Source: Kalaharituber pfeilii
Taxonomy: Eukaryota; Ascomycota; Pezizomycetes; Pezizales; Pezizaceae
Direction of reading: 5' to 3'
Assembly (NCBI GenBank): GCA_015179045.1
Contig: WHUZ01000008.1
Coordinates: 1,178,001-1,242,000, forward strand
DNA: 64,000 nucleotides
Every line of letters starts with the position of its first letter. Position 1 is the stretch's first letter. Made by a program: the position numbers and the translations under genes. The notes below the pieces were generated by a model that did no database searches, was not told the DNA's origin, and worked only from the letters and a program-made list of their open reading frames with translations. Below, one piece after another: positions 24,814 through 35,189 of the stretch.

Positions 24814-26825
24814 TTACCTGTGATCAAGTTTGACGCAGGATGCAGCAGTCAAATCATCCACAACTTGAGTTTTGTAATTCCAGAAAACCGCAGCAACAAG
24901 CATTTTCATCTCCAACATCGCAAGACTAATAACTATAAAGTAAGACACATTTCCATTAATATTTAAAGAAATATAGGGTGCATCCTTACTGTCTACCGAC
25001 ACAAATTCTACCTCCGCTTCCAAATGCCCATAATCGTTTCTCCATTCCTTTAACTTGGTGTATCTTGATATCCTCCTTTCTTCCTTCACATTTGCCTGGA
25101 TTTTCAGTCTCTTTCTGGATACCTAACCAGTGCTTTTCCATTCTGCTCGCTTTTTCATAGTTCTGGCTATCAGTGATCCAGTTTTCGGGTTCATATGCAT
25201 CCTCTCCAAAAACGCTTTTATCCCTATGGATTCCATACGCAAAAGCCCCAACTACAGTTCCTGGTGGCATGTAGTAGCCGTCGATAACTTTTCCCTGTCC
25301 GGATATATCAGGTACCACTCGTGGGAGTGTGACGGGTATTGCAGGATATACCCTGAGAGTCTCCTTTATTACTGCATCAAGATATGGAAGTGCATTCAAT
25401 TTGATAATAAACTCCATATATTTTGAATTGGAGTCTGATGTTAAATTATTCTGCCCATGAATAAAGAATGTAGGGACGCTAGTATGAGGCGAGGAAGGTG
25501 GAAACGCTGTGATGAGCTCCAAGTGTAACCGTTGCTGAATATGTTGAGAAGACGGAAGTGAAAGGTGATACATGAGGAATGAAAGGGTATCACCTAAAAT
25601 GGAAATTAACAAAATGTCCTATCTAAAAGGGTCTCTTCGAGGCTGGGAGCTTACTTGTTGTGTCCATTCCGGCAAGGATTTGATCCTGCATTTTAAAGAT
25701 GAGCAGGTTATAGTCCCAAAGCGAGGTACTACTTACCATCAATTCACTTGCTGCTATCTCGCTAGTCCACTGTTCGTCTGACTGTGGTCTGGTGTTCCCT
25801 TCACCGTTTACGTAACTAGCCAGGACTTCCGCTACATATTTACCAGTTTGATGCCCTTTCTTGCCGTTCAAAACTTCTGTCCAGACTTTCCATCCCCAAA
25901 CTTCAACAGTCTCACATATAATCTCCTTCTCCCTCTTTGCGGTGCCTTCCCCGAATCCCGCGAAAGCGAGAATGTTTCTCCGGCAGGACTTAAAAATTCT
26001 CACTATAGCAAGTACCAAATGCATAGTCCGCGGAAATTCCACGTATAGGTAGGTCTGCGCTCGGAGGGAGGAAGAGTAATGCTCTTTAACCATTCTCCGA
26101 TGGTAACTTGGTTTCTGCCACCACATATTTCCAGCTTCATTTTTAATATCTTCAAAACATAAAGTTTTGGTTCCCCATACTGGCCCAAAAATGAACCCGC
26201 TTACAACATCAGTGGCAAACAGGCTGTTGAGCCCATAAACATCAACAAGTTTCATCCCATCTTGGCTGATCAACCTGCTTTTGTAAAGAGCCGAATCGTG
26301 AATAGCTTTCAAATATCTCCCAATGACCTGCCCTATCCATCTATCGGCAACTTCACTCTCCAAAATCTTGCTCCAGCTCAGTAATGCTGCTACCCCTTTT
26401 CGCCTCCAACCATGTTCATATCTGGTCCGCGAACTGAATGCATTATTAGCGCCAAAATGGGTGAATTGTCCATATAGCCTTGTATCTTTCTCCATTGTAG
26501 GATCCTGATAAATCTGCTTGACCGCTGTTGGAGAGATGAAGGACACTTCGTTCGGGCCTACCCGAACCACGGGTCCATATCTTTGATGCCATTTATGTAA
26601 AGTCTTGGATCGGAGTAGGAGTGCATCAAGGGCCGTAATGTAAAGAGGTGTAAGTAATGTCAGTTTTGGTCCAGGCAAGGTGGACAAACGCGAATTGATG
26701 CTGTTATAAATGGGAACAATTACCAGATGGTAGGCGGGGAGAGCAACAGTTAAAATGAAGAGACAGTCGAAGAAAGAGGGACTCCGTTCAGAAGCACCCG
26801 TTGCTAGAAGATTTATGAGCGCCAT
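24814..26825 (-). CDS. Cytochrome P450 monooxygenase
   Basis: Membrane-anchored haem-thiolate monooxygenase of about 611 residues as modelled; substrate unknown. Exons 25737-26825, 25655-25685, 24990-25593 and 24814-24925, with introns of 51, 61 and 64 nt. Visible in order: N-terminal hydrophobic anchor (LFILTVALPAYHLVIV), LPGPK hinge, I-helix AGMDTT (about 368-373), K-helix ETLR (about 451-454), PENW in place of PERF/W (about 509-512), and the haem loop FGSGGRICVG with the cysteine ligand near 571. Family members are usually 500-530 residues. The excess partly reflects about 25 residues between PENW and the haem loop that lack P450 character and may be an unspliced in-frame intron. The short C-terminus might also continue into a further exon near 24,77x (TACTGGAATGAACGC). 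First in-frame ATG used. Confidence 0.88.
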
Positions 26826-26829
26826 GACC

Positions 26830-27920
26830 GGCAATTCGGAAAACGACGTTGAGACGTTTAGTATGACGGTTAAAGTGTAAACCGGGCAACCGACAGGTGG
26901 GGGTCCTTATTAGAGTATGGGGTCCACGAGGTTTATGTGGCATTGGCTGCTAATAGATCCCACAGACTACTACAATTGTAACTAGAGGTCATGTCATAAG
27001 TAATAGTCTGGCATAAACAAAAAATAACGTCTTGGACCCCAACGTACTACCCCATCTACAAATCTACATAGGAAGCCGGGGGGCTTGCGTAGCAGGATAA
27101 GTGAATGTAGATGATCGATACCTCTAAAGTACTAAATATGATCATTTATGTTTAATTAAGCGAGGTGAAAAAGAAGTGCCGCAGGCATGCCTGCCAGATG
27201 ACCGCATGTATATATTTCAACCCCCACCTTAGAATTCGCAGATGGTAGCTTCGTCGCGGGTGTGAGTTAGTGATGGTAGAGGACGCTAGTGGAATCGACT
27301 TTGAAACAGTCTCTGCACTAGTCTCATACCAGTTCTGCACACATAACAGTCCTATGCATGAAATCCTATGGGAACTAACGAGTTGTTCAAGGAGATACTG
27401 CTGGCGGGAGACTACCACTGGAGTCTTGTCCATCAACTTTGCTAGAGTACCTTATCCCGTAAAGCGGGCATTGCCTGGAGTTTGTAGATATTCGAGTACC
27501 CCCTAAATTTTTGTGACCTATGAGATTGCTAACCACTTAGTGCATATATGATGCTAAAGACTACCGTTGTCAACATGACAAGCATGCTCTAACATGTTGA
27601 ACAAGTGGGGGTGCCAGCACGTACTGGAGTCTCACAGAGTTTTGTGTTCCACTTTGCCAAGACCCCAACTCTTTTAATGGTCACGTCCAACCAGACTATG
27701 GGTCTCGAGGATGTAAGGTTTTCTGGGGCAAACTTCTTTCTCCCCAGCCTCGTTAGTTGAAAAATCAAGTCGATGTTGGTTAGAGGGTTATTGTCGTAAG
27801 GCTCACCAATACTCTGATAAATCCATACAATGTCCATCTAAGACGTCCGCCATTATTCAAGTCTTGCAAATTCAAGACCACTAGAATTTTTGTATTATGT
27901 TGCCTTGGGAAAGCAGAATA
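26830..27920. other. P450 upstream region and gene-free DNA
   Basis: Expected promoter of the minus-strand P450. No domain is recognisable in the short frames 27152-27436 or 27589-27837. AACCAGACTA, a terminal motif of the 62-kb MITE family, occurs near 27690 without a visible partner. Confidence 0.4.
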
Positions 27921-27923
27921 GAT

Positions 27924-28461
27924 TTTTTTTTTTTTTTTTTTTTTTTATATCAATACTCGCTTGCCGCCCAAAGGGCTATGGCGACGGTCTTTATTAATGA
28001 AAGTAATAAAAGAAGAAACAAACAAATCTCCGCTAAATACATGTGATGCCCGCGGTGACTCTCAGTGGTGCGGGTCTCCCAGAGTGCCAGTACCTATTTC
28101 CGTCCCCTATCCCACTCGTACTGGTCCACTCTCAACCAACGTCCCCCAAGCCACCTCGATCATCTTCTCCAGGTAAAGCACCACCGAACTGGTCTTCTTT
28201 CCCTCTTCAACCAGTCTTGTCTTTGACCTCAGCCAGCGGATCCCTACCGTCTTGCCTATTTTGTTGCCCGATTCCAGCCACTTCCTCACCTTACCCAAAT
28301 CCTTCCTTAAGGCCATCCCATGTACGACGATGCCCTGTGCGGGAGTAGAGGCATCGGGAGTGGCGGGTTTCTTCGTGGTGGGCTTTTTTGGGGCGCTGGG
28401 GAGTTTGGTGGGGCCCGGGGAGGGACCGGGGTTCTGTGTGCTCTTGTCTTTCCCCTTTAAG
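27924..28461 (-). mobile_element. Non-autonomous LINE derivative: ORF1 fragment joined to 3' tail
   Basis: The 538-bp insertion is flanked by AAGCAGAATAGAT at 27911-27923 and 28462-28474. On the minus strand it begins in a Pro/Lys-rich ORF1 segment and continues through GMALRKDLGKVRKWLESGNK and SSVVLYLEKMIEVAWGTL. This resembles the gag-like ORF1 of fungal LINEs (pattern RWL...l..kTaSSVVvyl). The frame ends near 28107, only about 120 nt before the family A tail. That tail has stem GCCC 27966-27969 with GGGC 27973-27976 and a T-run at 27924-27946 (A-tail on the minus strand). All of ORF2 is missing. It therefore combines ORF1 and the 3' end, as deletion derivatives mobilised in trans do. Confidence 0.82.
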
Positions 28462-29166
28462 AAGCAGAATAGATACAAGAACGGAGAAGCTCAATCTTGT
28501 CTCCTGCCAGGCTAGACCTATCTGACCTGCGCTTGTGTCTAGCTGCTCAGTGCGGTGGTAGACAGATGACAGTCCGTTTACACAGTGCTCTGTCTGAAAC
28601 TTGACCTGTGCAATCTCCAGTGAGGCAGAGAGAGCGAGCAATGTGTAAGCTTGGTTTGGGTATTTTGAAGGATGGGATAGACCTGGGCTAGGTGGCCCAG
28701 GATTTTACCTAGTATGGTTGCAGTCAATTTTGGATATACCCTTCCATATTCACAATCCAGTCTCGAGCTCGACTGATGTTTCTACTGTATACATTAAGCA
28801 TAATTCTAGCTCTAGACTGCTCACAATCTTCATCGTTCTATTCTTAAGCACCTTACCAATCTCCATCACACTGAGGATCGGCTTCCCCAGAGAACGCCGG
28901 TGCGGCTCTGGGTACGAGAACAATCTAGCTGACATCCTAGCTGACATTTGCAGCTATAAAAAATCAACTTGACTGATAATAGTCTTGCAATTGCAGCGGG
29001 ATAATATAGAAGAAAATCGCAATCAAATGCGGAGGCTAGAAAATGCCCAGTGAAAGATTTTGGATCTTTGTACGACAGACTATATGAATTCAAAACATAA
29101 TAATTGCCCTGCCCGCTGCAAATATAACAGGAAAGCCACCTGCCCACCAAAGCAATTGCAACCCAA

Positions 29167-29245
29167 ATTTTTAATTTTTTAATTTTTAAAAAAGAAATAT
29201 ATATATATCATTGCTCGCATGTCGCCCTTCGGGCTATGGCGAGAT
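29167..29245 (-). mobile_element. 79-bp tail-only LINE insertion with 13-bp TSD
   Basis: AATTGCAACCCAA occurs at 29154-29166 and 29246-29258, perfect and immediately flanking. The insert, read on the minus strand, is ATCTCGCCATAGCCC-gaa-GGGC, then GACATGCGAGCAATGAT, (TA)n and an A-rich tail. Stem GCCC/GGGC at 29224-29227 and 29231-29234. Only about 40 nt of LINE sequence was copied. This is the cleanest example of a tail-only retroposition in the window. Confidence 0.93.
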
Positions 29246-29582
29246 AATTGCAACCCAAGGTATGTGTTATTGCATGTGCCTATGCTTCAATATTTCATGC
29301 TTTTTCTTGGCCTCTAAAGGCATGTCGATCCAATGAAAGCGAGTTCTCAATCGTTGAAATTGAATATGAAAGATGAAGACTTGTCCATTGCTCAATTCAG
29401 TAACGAATTAAGTGATGTTGTAGATGTAGAGGAGCCTCAAGTGTGTACCGTATTTATTCACTACCAGGAATGCTGTCTTATGGCCGGACGTGCAGTCCTG
29501 TAGCCTTCTAAGATACTGTCTTATTTGAGGTACTTTCTTATGAATGAATGCTGTCTTATTTCAGAACTACTTTACATGCTTC

Positions 29583-29721
29583 ACCTTGCCTGCCCGACCC
29601 ATCTTGCTACTTGGCCCACCTTGCCTGCCCGGCCCACCTTGCCTGCCCGGCCCACCTTGCCTGCCCGGCCCACCTTGCCTACCCTGCCCACCCTGCCCAC
29701 CTTACCTACCCGGCCAACTTG
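29583..29721 (+). repeat. 18-bp minisatellite
   Basis: About seven tandem copies of an 18-bp unit, CTTGCCTGCCCGGCCCAC; three central copies are identical and the outer ones diverge. One partial 9-bp unit is inserted. Strand composition is strongly C-rich on the plus strand. No surrounding gene is supported, so this is probably non-coding. Confidence 0.9.
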
Positions 29722-30288
29722 ATATACTTATTACGGTAATGGTATAGGCTACGGTGACCATTGAAAGTCCTTCTCATATGTGACATATTCTCTATCCTCA
29801 TTACCGCTTCCCTCTCCTCTTCATCTAGACCGATTGCTGACTCTGTATCACTTTGTCGTAGAATCTCGTTCAAAAGCGGAATCTATGTCAGGTTGTTCTT
29901 CTGCAGTGGCAGTTGTCTCCACATTTGGAACGAGTAATTTTGCAAGCGGTTGATATCGCTTTGTGAGCCTTGAGAGCCATCATTAGCAATTGCAATTCCA
30001 CATCTTACAAAATAGCGCTACTTTATTTTTATATTAGTATAAATATTGTAAGTTATGCCTCAGTACTTACAATCTTTTCATGCTGAGACACTTTTTTCCA
30101 CACTGATGCAACCCGAGAATCATGCATTCGCAGGCTGTATATTTATTGTGTGCCTGCTGGTCTAGATTTAGTAGTAGTATTGCCACGCTGAAATCACTTC
30201 ACAGTCCTCCTAGCGAGCCACTGATAATGACATAATTTACCTCCTGTTTTTACTTCTTACATACAGATACTGTCCTACCATATAGTAC

Positions 30289-30664
30289 TAGTGAGCGGCA
30301 CGAGCCGAGCCAGCTCGAGCTCAAACGAGCCAAGATCATGCTTGTGTTTTTCTTGACAGCTCGCTAAAATGCTTAGCCAGTGCAAGGTTTCATAAACTGT
30401 AAATATCTAATATAGTAATAATTAGAGACTTGGAGCTCATTCTGACCTACCAACAACTTCGAAATGCACAATTTAGCTGATAGTAGTGAGAAAGATGAAA
30501 ATTTAGCTTAGTTTAGTTTAGTTTGTCAATATTATGTATATGATCAATCCAGGCTCGAGCTCATGCCACGCCAGCTCGAGCCAGCTCGAGCCGAGCTCAC
30601 TTACTCACGAGCTGGCTCGGGCTCACCCTCCAGCTCGGCTCGAGCTAGCTCGTGCCGCTCACTA
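30289..30664. mobile_element. hAT-like non-autonomous element
   Basis: Termini are the inverted repeat TAGTGAGCGGCACGAGC (30289-30305) and its complement ending at 30664. The interior is dense in GAGCC/AGCTCGAGC motifs on both sides, as seen in subterminal regions of some hAT elements. An 8-bp direct repeat, ATAGTACT, occurs at 30282-30289 and 30668-30675. That spacing would fit a hAT 8-bp duplication with a few extra A residues at the right end. No coding capacity. The superfamily is inference. Confidence 0.7.
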
Positions 30665-30700
30665 AAAATAGTACTGTCTTATTAGCGAATTAATACAGTA

Positions 30701-30757
30701 CCTCTGCCATAGGCTGGTAGCCTGTATGCGAGGTTATGTGACCCCCCCAAAAAAAGA
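30701..30757 (+). mobile_element. Tail-only insertion (family B)
   Basis: CTGCCATAGGCTGGTAGCCT then GTATGCGAGGTTATGTGA, a C-run and A-run. The hairpin AGGCT (30711-30715), loop GGT, AGCCT (30719-30723) is perfect. It begins about 36 bp after the hAT-like element. No convincing target-site duplication was found. Confidence 0.65.
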
Positions 30758-30759
30758 AT

Positions 30760-32030
30760 TAGAGTGCTTCACTCAGAAACCGATCATCACCACCACACAG
30801 ATCAAATCCATTAACCTACATACAGAGCTACTGTGAATGCAAATGGCTCTCAGGTGGGCTCAAATCAAAGCCAGAGCATGAGAGAATGTAGTAAATTATT
30901 TTCCCCACTTTCCTTCCCCAGTTTGTGGCACATGAGCGGTGACATATTCTGGCATATATCTAATGATACTGGTATATACTTTTGGGTTATCATATGTGAA
31001 TAAGACTACTTGAGGACTTTGTACTCTGTTGCCTATGCTTAAACAAGTATACCAAGTTTTATGACTATCAGACCAATATGTACAGAGTTACTATCATGTC
31101 AAAAAATACATTTTCACTCACTAGGTTGGTGGTGGTATTGAGCTATTATTTTATGAGAAAAGATGTACAGAGACTCTGTAGAGCTATAAAATAGAAATAC
31201 ATGCGTAGGGAAATATTTTCTGAATGGGTTGCAGCATTGACAAATGGTTGGGCAGTTGAGCACTGTAGGATATACATATATGTAAAAGCTCAACTTCCTC
31301 ACATAGTACGTAGGGTTATCGACGTTGATCTTTGTCTTCTCACTAATACAATTTGCGTTTCTCTACTCATTGTTGCACACCCCTTTGCAATCAAGAAGTA
31401 TGCAGTGTCAAATGCTCGTATCGCCTGTGAGTATAAATTGCGCAGGATTAGGTCTTCTGCAGCGTACGAGATAATTGGATTGAGATGAGAACTCAAGAGT
31501 ATCAGGTTATACATGGCCCGAAAGAGGACAAGTATTGTCATAGGCGTGCTTACAGAAGATAAAGTTGAAGTTTCGATACGAAAGGCAGAGGCGTTCAACA
31601 GAAGCTTGAGATAAGCAGATAGACTTCAGCCTTCACTGTTTTCCATACCCTGAAGAGCAAAGACTATGGGAGTTGTTTTGGTACTGGAAGTCTGTAGCAA
31701 GTCAGGAAGCACGACGTTCACCTACGGCACCAGCTCAATTGCAAGTGAGTGCATAGCCAACTAGAAGGGCTTCATTCTCGCCAATATGGGATCCGCAATC
31801 TGCAAAGAGCACTCATGGGAATACTTCAGTGGAAGATTGTATACTTACATTTAATGGCGTCAATGCGTGCCTTCTCCGGCAAATTTTTTCCTAAATATGC
31901 CTAGAGCTCATCCAACACATGCGCGAATGGTTTGGTTCGCATTTTTATTTGTAAAAATTAAGTTAAGATAGTAAATGCAGCAGAGAGATAAGGGTCATGT
32001 TTCCTCGACATAAATAAATCTTTGAGGCAG
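30760..32030. other. Gene-free stretch
   Basis: Short frames at 31201-31488 and on the opposite strand show no recognisable domain. I see no repeats, RNA genes or transposon ends here. Confidence 0.4.
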
Positions 32031-32042
32031 CTCACTCAGCTC

Positions 32043-32513
32043 CAGGATGACATAGTAGCAGAGGCGGGAATCAAGTTGTCAGTCAAAGCACAGCGAGCTC
32101 GAGAAAGGGACAGACTGGGGCTGAGTTACAGACCCCTACAGAGACTTGGGATCCTGGTACGTACCTTGGGAGGCATGATGGGGGAGAAAGGGTTTAAGAG
32201 CGTAGAGACACAAAATTGGCCAAGAGGACAGCCCAGAATGCCGATGGTGTGGGACAGAGGAGGAGACAATGGAGATGTGAGGTATGGAGAAGGTGGCCAG
32301 GTGGGCAGGATGCAATCAAGTCACCGCCAACTGGAGGAGAGGACAAACTGGACCTGCTGGTGGATTTAATGAGATGGATAGGAAGATGAAGCTGGCGGAG
32401 GCTGGGTTTCTGCGTTGTGCTTTATTTTAGTATTTCTCTAATTCCCTATGTAACTATCCCCTCATAGCCCTCGGGGCGGTATACGAGTAATGATATATAT
32501 ATATATAAACAAA
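32043..32513 (+). mobile_element. 5'-truncated LINE, ORF2 C-terminus plus 3' tail
   Basis: This 471-bp insertion is flanked by TCACTCAGCTC at 32032-32042 and 32514-32524. It encodes an ORF2 C-terminal piece (VKAQRARERDRLGLSYRPLQRLG) that aligns with the copies at 2.2 and 60.7 kb. The frame then drifts out of register, and the knuckle region is garbled by indels. The tail has GCCC (32467-32470) pairing with GGGC (32474-32477), then ACGAGTAATGAT and (TA)n. Confidence 0.85.
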
Positions 32514-32825
32514 TCACTCAGCTCGTGCTCTAGAATTGCCGCTAACTGTCAGTGACAGACGTCCGTGTAGAATGTGGAAGGCAACACTCGGCAATAATAC
32601 GAGAATAGATTGAGTGGAGAATTATATGTACAAAGAATGTAGATGAAAACAAACTGTGTATGCAAAAGATAAAAGCGTGTGTAAGAGCATGATCCTCAAA
32701 CATCCCTCCTCAATGTCATTCATATACCTTCGACCTCTCACGTGGCTTCTCACATTGCTTACTCACCCATCCGCAACACTTCACCTACCACAACATGCAA
32801 GTAAATCTCTTCCATATGTACTTAA

Positions 32826-32880
32826 TCTCGCCATAGCCCATAGGGCGGCATACGAGTAATGATTGAAGAAAAAAAAAGAA
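32826..32880 (+). mobile_element. Tail-only LINE insertion (family A)
   Basis: CTCGCCATAGCCC-ata-GGGCGGCATACGAGTAATGAT and an A-rich tract. Stem 32836-32839 with 32843-32846. GTACTT flanks both sides (ending at 32823 and starting at 32881), a possible short duplication. Confidence 0.7.
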
Positions 32881-32928
32881 GTACTTCGTGTTAGTCTTAA
32901 TATTTGTTTTTGGCACATCTCACAGAAT

Positions 32929-32961
32929 CGCCATAGCCCCACGGGCGGCAAGCGATCAATG

Positions 32962-32998
<37 letters not shown>

Positions 32999-32999
32999 A
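32929..32999 (+). mobile_element. Tail-only LINE insertion (family A)
   Basis: TCGCCATAGCCC-cac-GGGCGGCAAGCGATCAATGATATT and a long poly(A). Stem 32936-32939 with 32943-32946. It lies only about 50 bp after the previous tail in the same orientation. No clear duplication. Confidence 0.7.
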
Positions 33000-33458
33000 A
33001 TCAGAACCTCTATGCGTCAGAAAACAAGTACCTGTAAAGTATGGAACACAACGGTATTTGTACACAGACCCAATATGTGTGTGAGCCATTGGCCAGTGGC
33101 CCCAGGTGGTTGGCCAACGGTGCAGATGGCAAATGGCCCGGAACGCACATACAGCACTGTATGTACTAGGTACATACTTAGGTACTTAACTTACATTAGC
33201 ATGACACTTATGTAATTGATATAAGTAATACTAGGGCTAAGTTGAGACCAACTCAATGGCAACACCGGGCATGCCGTCTACAGATCTAAGGACATCTAGC
33301 ACAAACACTAAATTTTCTATTTTATGAATATCCAATATGTACAGTTAGCCTAACGCACCCAATATCCTCTTCTCTACCAATTCAGCCTGAAGACTTTTAG
33401 AAGATATTGCTATCTAGGGTACCCAGCTGGAATTATCTCCTTTATAAATAGCTCGTAC

Positions 33459-33568
33459 AGTAATAGCCCTAAGGCGGCATGCGTGTAATAATCATACCAA
33501 AAAAAATTAAATAAATAAATAAATAAATAAATTAAAATAAATCAAATCAAAATAAAATAAAATAAAAA
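33459..33568 (+). mobile_element. Degenerate LINE tail (family A) followed by an A/T microsatellite
   Basis: AGTAATAGCCCTAAGGCGGC then ATGCGTGTAATAATCAT, followed by A-rich (AAAT)n and (AAAAT)n repeats. The stem is reduced to GCC/GGC. The microsatellite probably expanded from the A-tail. Confidence 0.6.
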
Positions 33569-34316
33569 CCGACTGGATCTGCTGCTGTAGTCGTCGACTT
33601 CAGCGCAATAAAAAAGCATTAAAATACTCATAACTCAGCCCTATTCCCCAGAGATGAATCGAACACTGGTGGAACACATCAGTACGATGATGTGGAACGT
33701 TGGAATGCCAACTGGTTTCTGGCCTCTGGCTGCCACTATCAAGAACTGCTCACCAATAGCACCTCAGGTTATAAATCTAGATACCATCCTTACGTATTGG
33801 CAACTGAAAGGCACGTGATGTGTGCTCTCGTGGTCTGTAGTCTCACTTAAGGCTTGGCATGAATTAATACCGGAAAATTGCTACACAGCGTTTGATTTTC
33901 TTCTCTGAGACTTTGTTTTTTTTTCAGGGCTATTGTAAATATCGTCTTCGCATTTTTACCTACGCACACACACCCGCATACGGGAGATAACAAACAAGCT
34001 TTTAAGTGCTAACTCAAGCTCTCTGCTGGCCAGTGCCCAGTACGTGGTGTTCTCGTACCCAGAGTACCTGGAAACTTTGAAGTCACTGGTGCAAGTCCAA
34101 GTGTGTTGTCCCAGCAATTTATGAGACTTTACTGCATATCCCTAAATCCTTGTATAAGACTAACGTGAGGATTTCGGAAATGGAGACTTTTTATGAATAT
34201 GCTTCTAAGCTCATATTCATATATAATAAGAAAGTAGACTTCACATCTTTAGATAAAAATACCTAGTACTATAAATATCTGCTATAGTCACTATATTGCT
34301 TAAGAAGCCACATGCC

Positions 34317-34379
34317 CTACCATGGCGAACAGCTGCACGCGGGGTCACGTGATATATATATTAAAAAAAAAGAAAGGTT
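34317..34379 (+). mobile_element. Tail-only insertion (family B) with 9-bp TSD
   Basis: CTACCATGGCGAACAGCTGC then ACGCGGGGTCACGTGATAT, (TA)n and A-run. Flanked by CCACATGCC at 34308-34316 and 34380-34388. Stem TGGC (34323-34326) with GCTG (34332-34335) uses two G-U pairs and is the weakest of the family. Confidence 0.75.
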
Positions 34380-34793
34380 CCACATGCCACATGAAAAGAT
34401 TTTATCTCGTTCTCGTGCCCAGACTCTATTTTGTTTTACAAATTTTACAAAGAGAAGATCTTTTATAGGTTCTACCTATAGAATATTTCAATATGAACCT
34501 GTAATTGTAATAAGATGTACATCATATTTTATATGCTAGTATCAACTAATACTATATACAATTTTTCCAAATTTCAACTAGTCTAATTCATGATGTAATA
34601 GACAAGAATTCCGACCTGGAAAGGGGGAGCTGCAAGTAGTTGAAGTACAAGAAGAGCTATTGTTAGGACGCCTACTACTCTGGGCGCCAGGCTGACGCTA
34701 GTCTCGAATCTGCTCGAACTACAGCTAGCGTTCCTCCACGCATTGCGTTGACTTTAAAGTGTTCGCCCGCAGCACCGCACGCGGGATAAACAA

Positions 34794-35184
34794 TAGCGGT
34801 ATTCAGATTAGAAAAATCCGGCCAGATTTTCCGGATTTCAGAATTTTATCAAGTCCGGAAAATCTGGTCATCTCCATACAAAATTTTATCTGGTATTTTC
34901 ATGTTATAAACCAGTTAAACCGGTTTACTTTCGCGTTTTTTTGCAGAAAAAATCCGGTCAGATTTTTGCGACAACTGCATATATATGATGCATTTTGCAG
35001 GCCTTGATGCAATATTCAGGACCTGGTGTGCATAAATTCCAGTGGATTTTTGGACCCAAAACCAGTTTCCGATTTGACAAAAAATCCGATTTTCACAAGA
35101 GGGTACTCAGACTACAGACTGGATAAACTGGTTTGTCCGCCGGATTCCATTTTATATGAGGACAGTCTAATCTGAATACCGCTA
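34794..35184. mobile_element. 391-bp TA-flanked MITE (Tc1/mariner-like)
   Basis: The inverted terminal repeat TAGCGGTATTCAGATTAGA is perfect over 19 bp at 34794-34812 and its complement at 35166-35184. TA at each outer edge fits a TA duplication. The interior repeats AATCCGG(C/T)CAGATTTT-like motifs in both orientations. No transposase is encoded. Confidence 0.8.
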
Positions 35185-35189
35185 ATGTA

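Noticed and set aside
16931..26825. Secondary-metabolite cluster formed by regulator 1 and the P450
   Set aside because: No backbone synthase, transporter or further tailoring enzyme is present, and several kb of gene-poor DNA separates the two.
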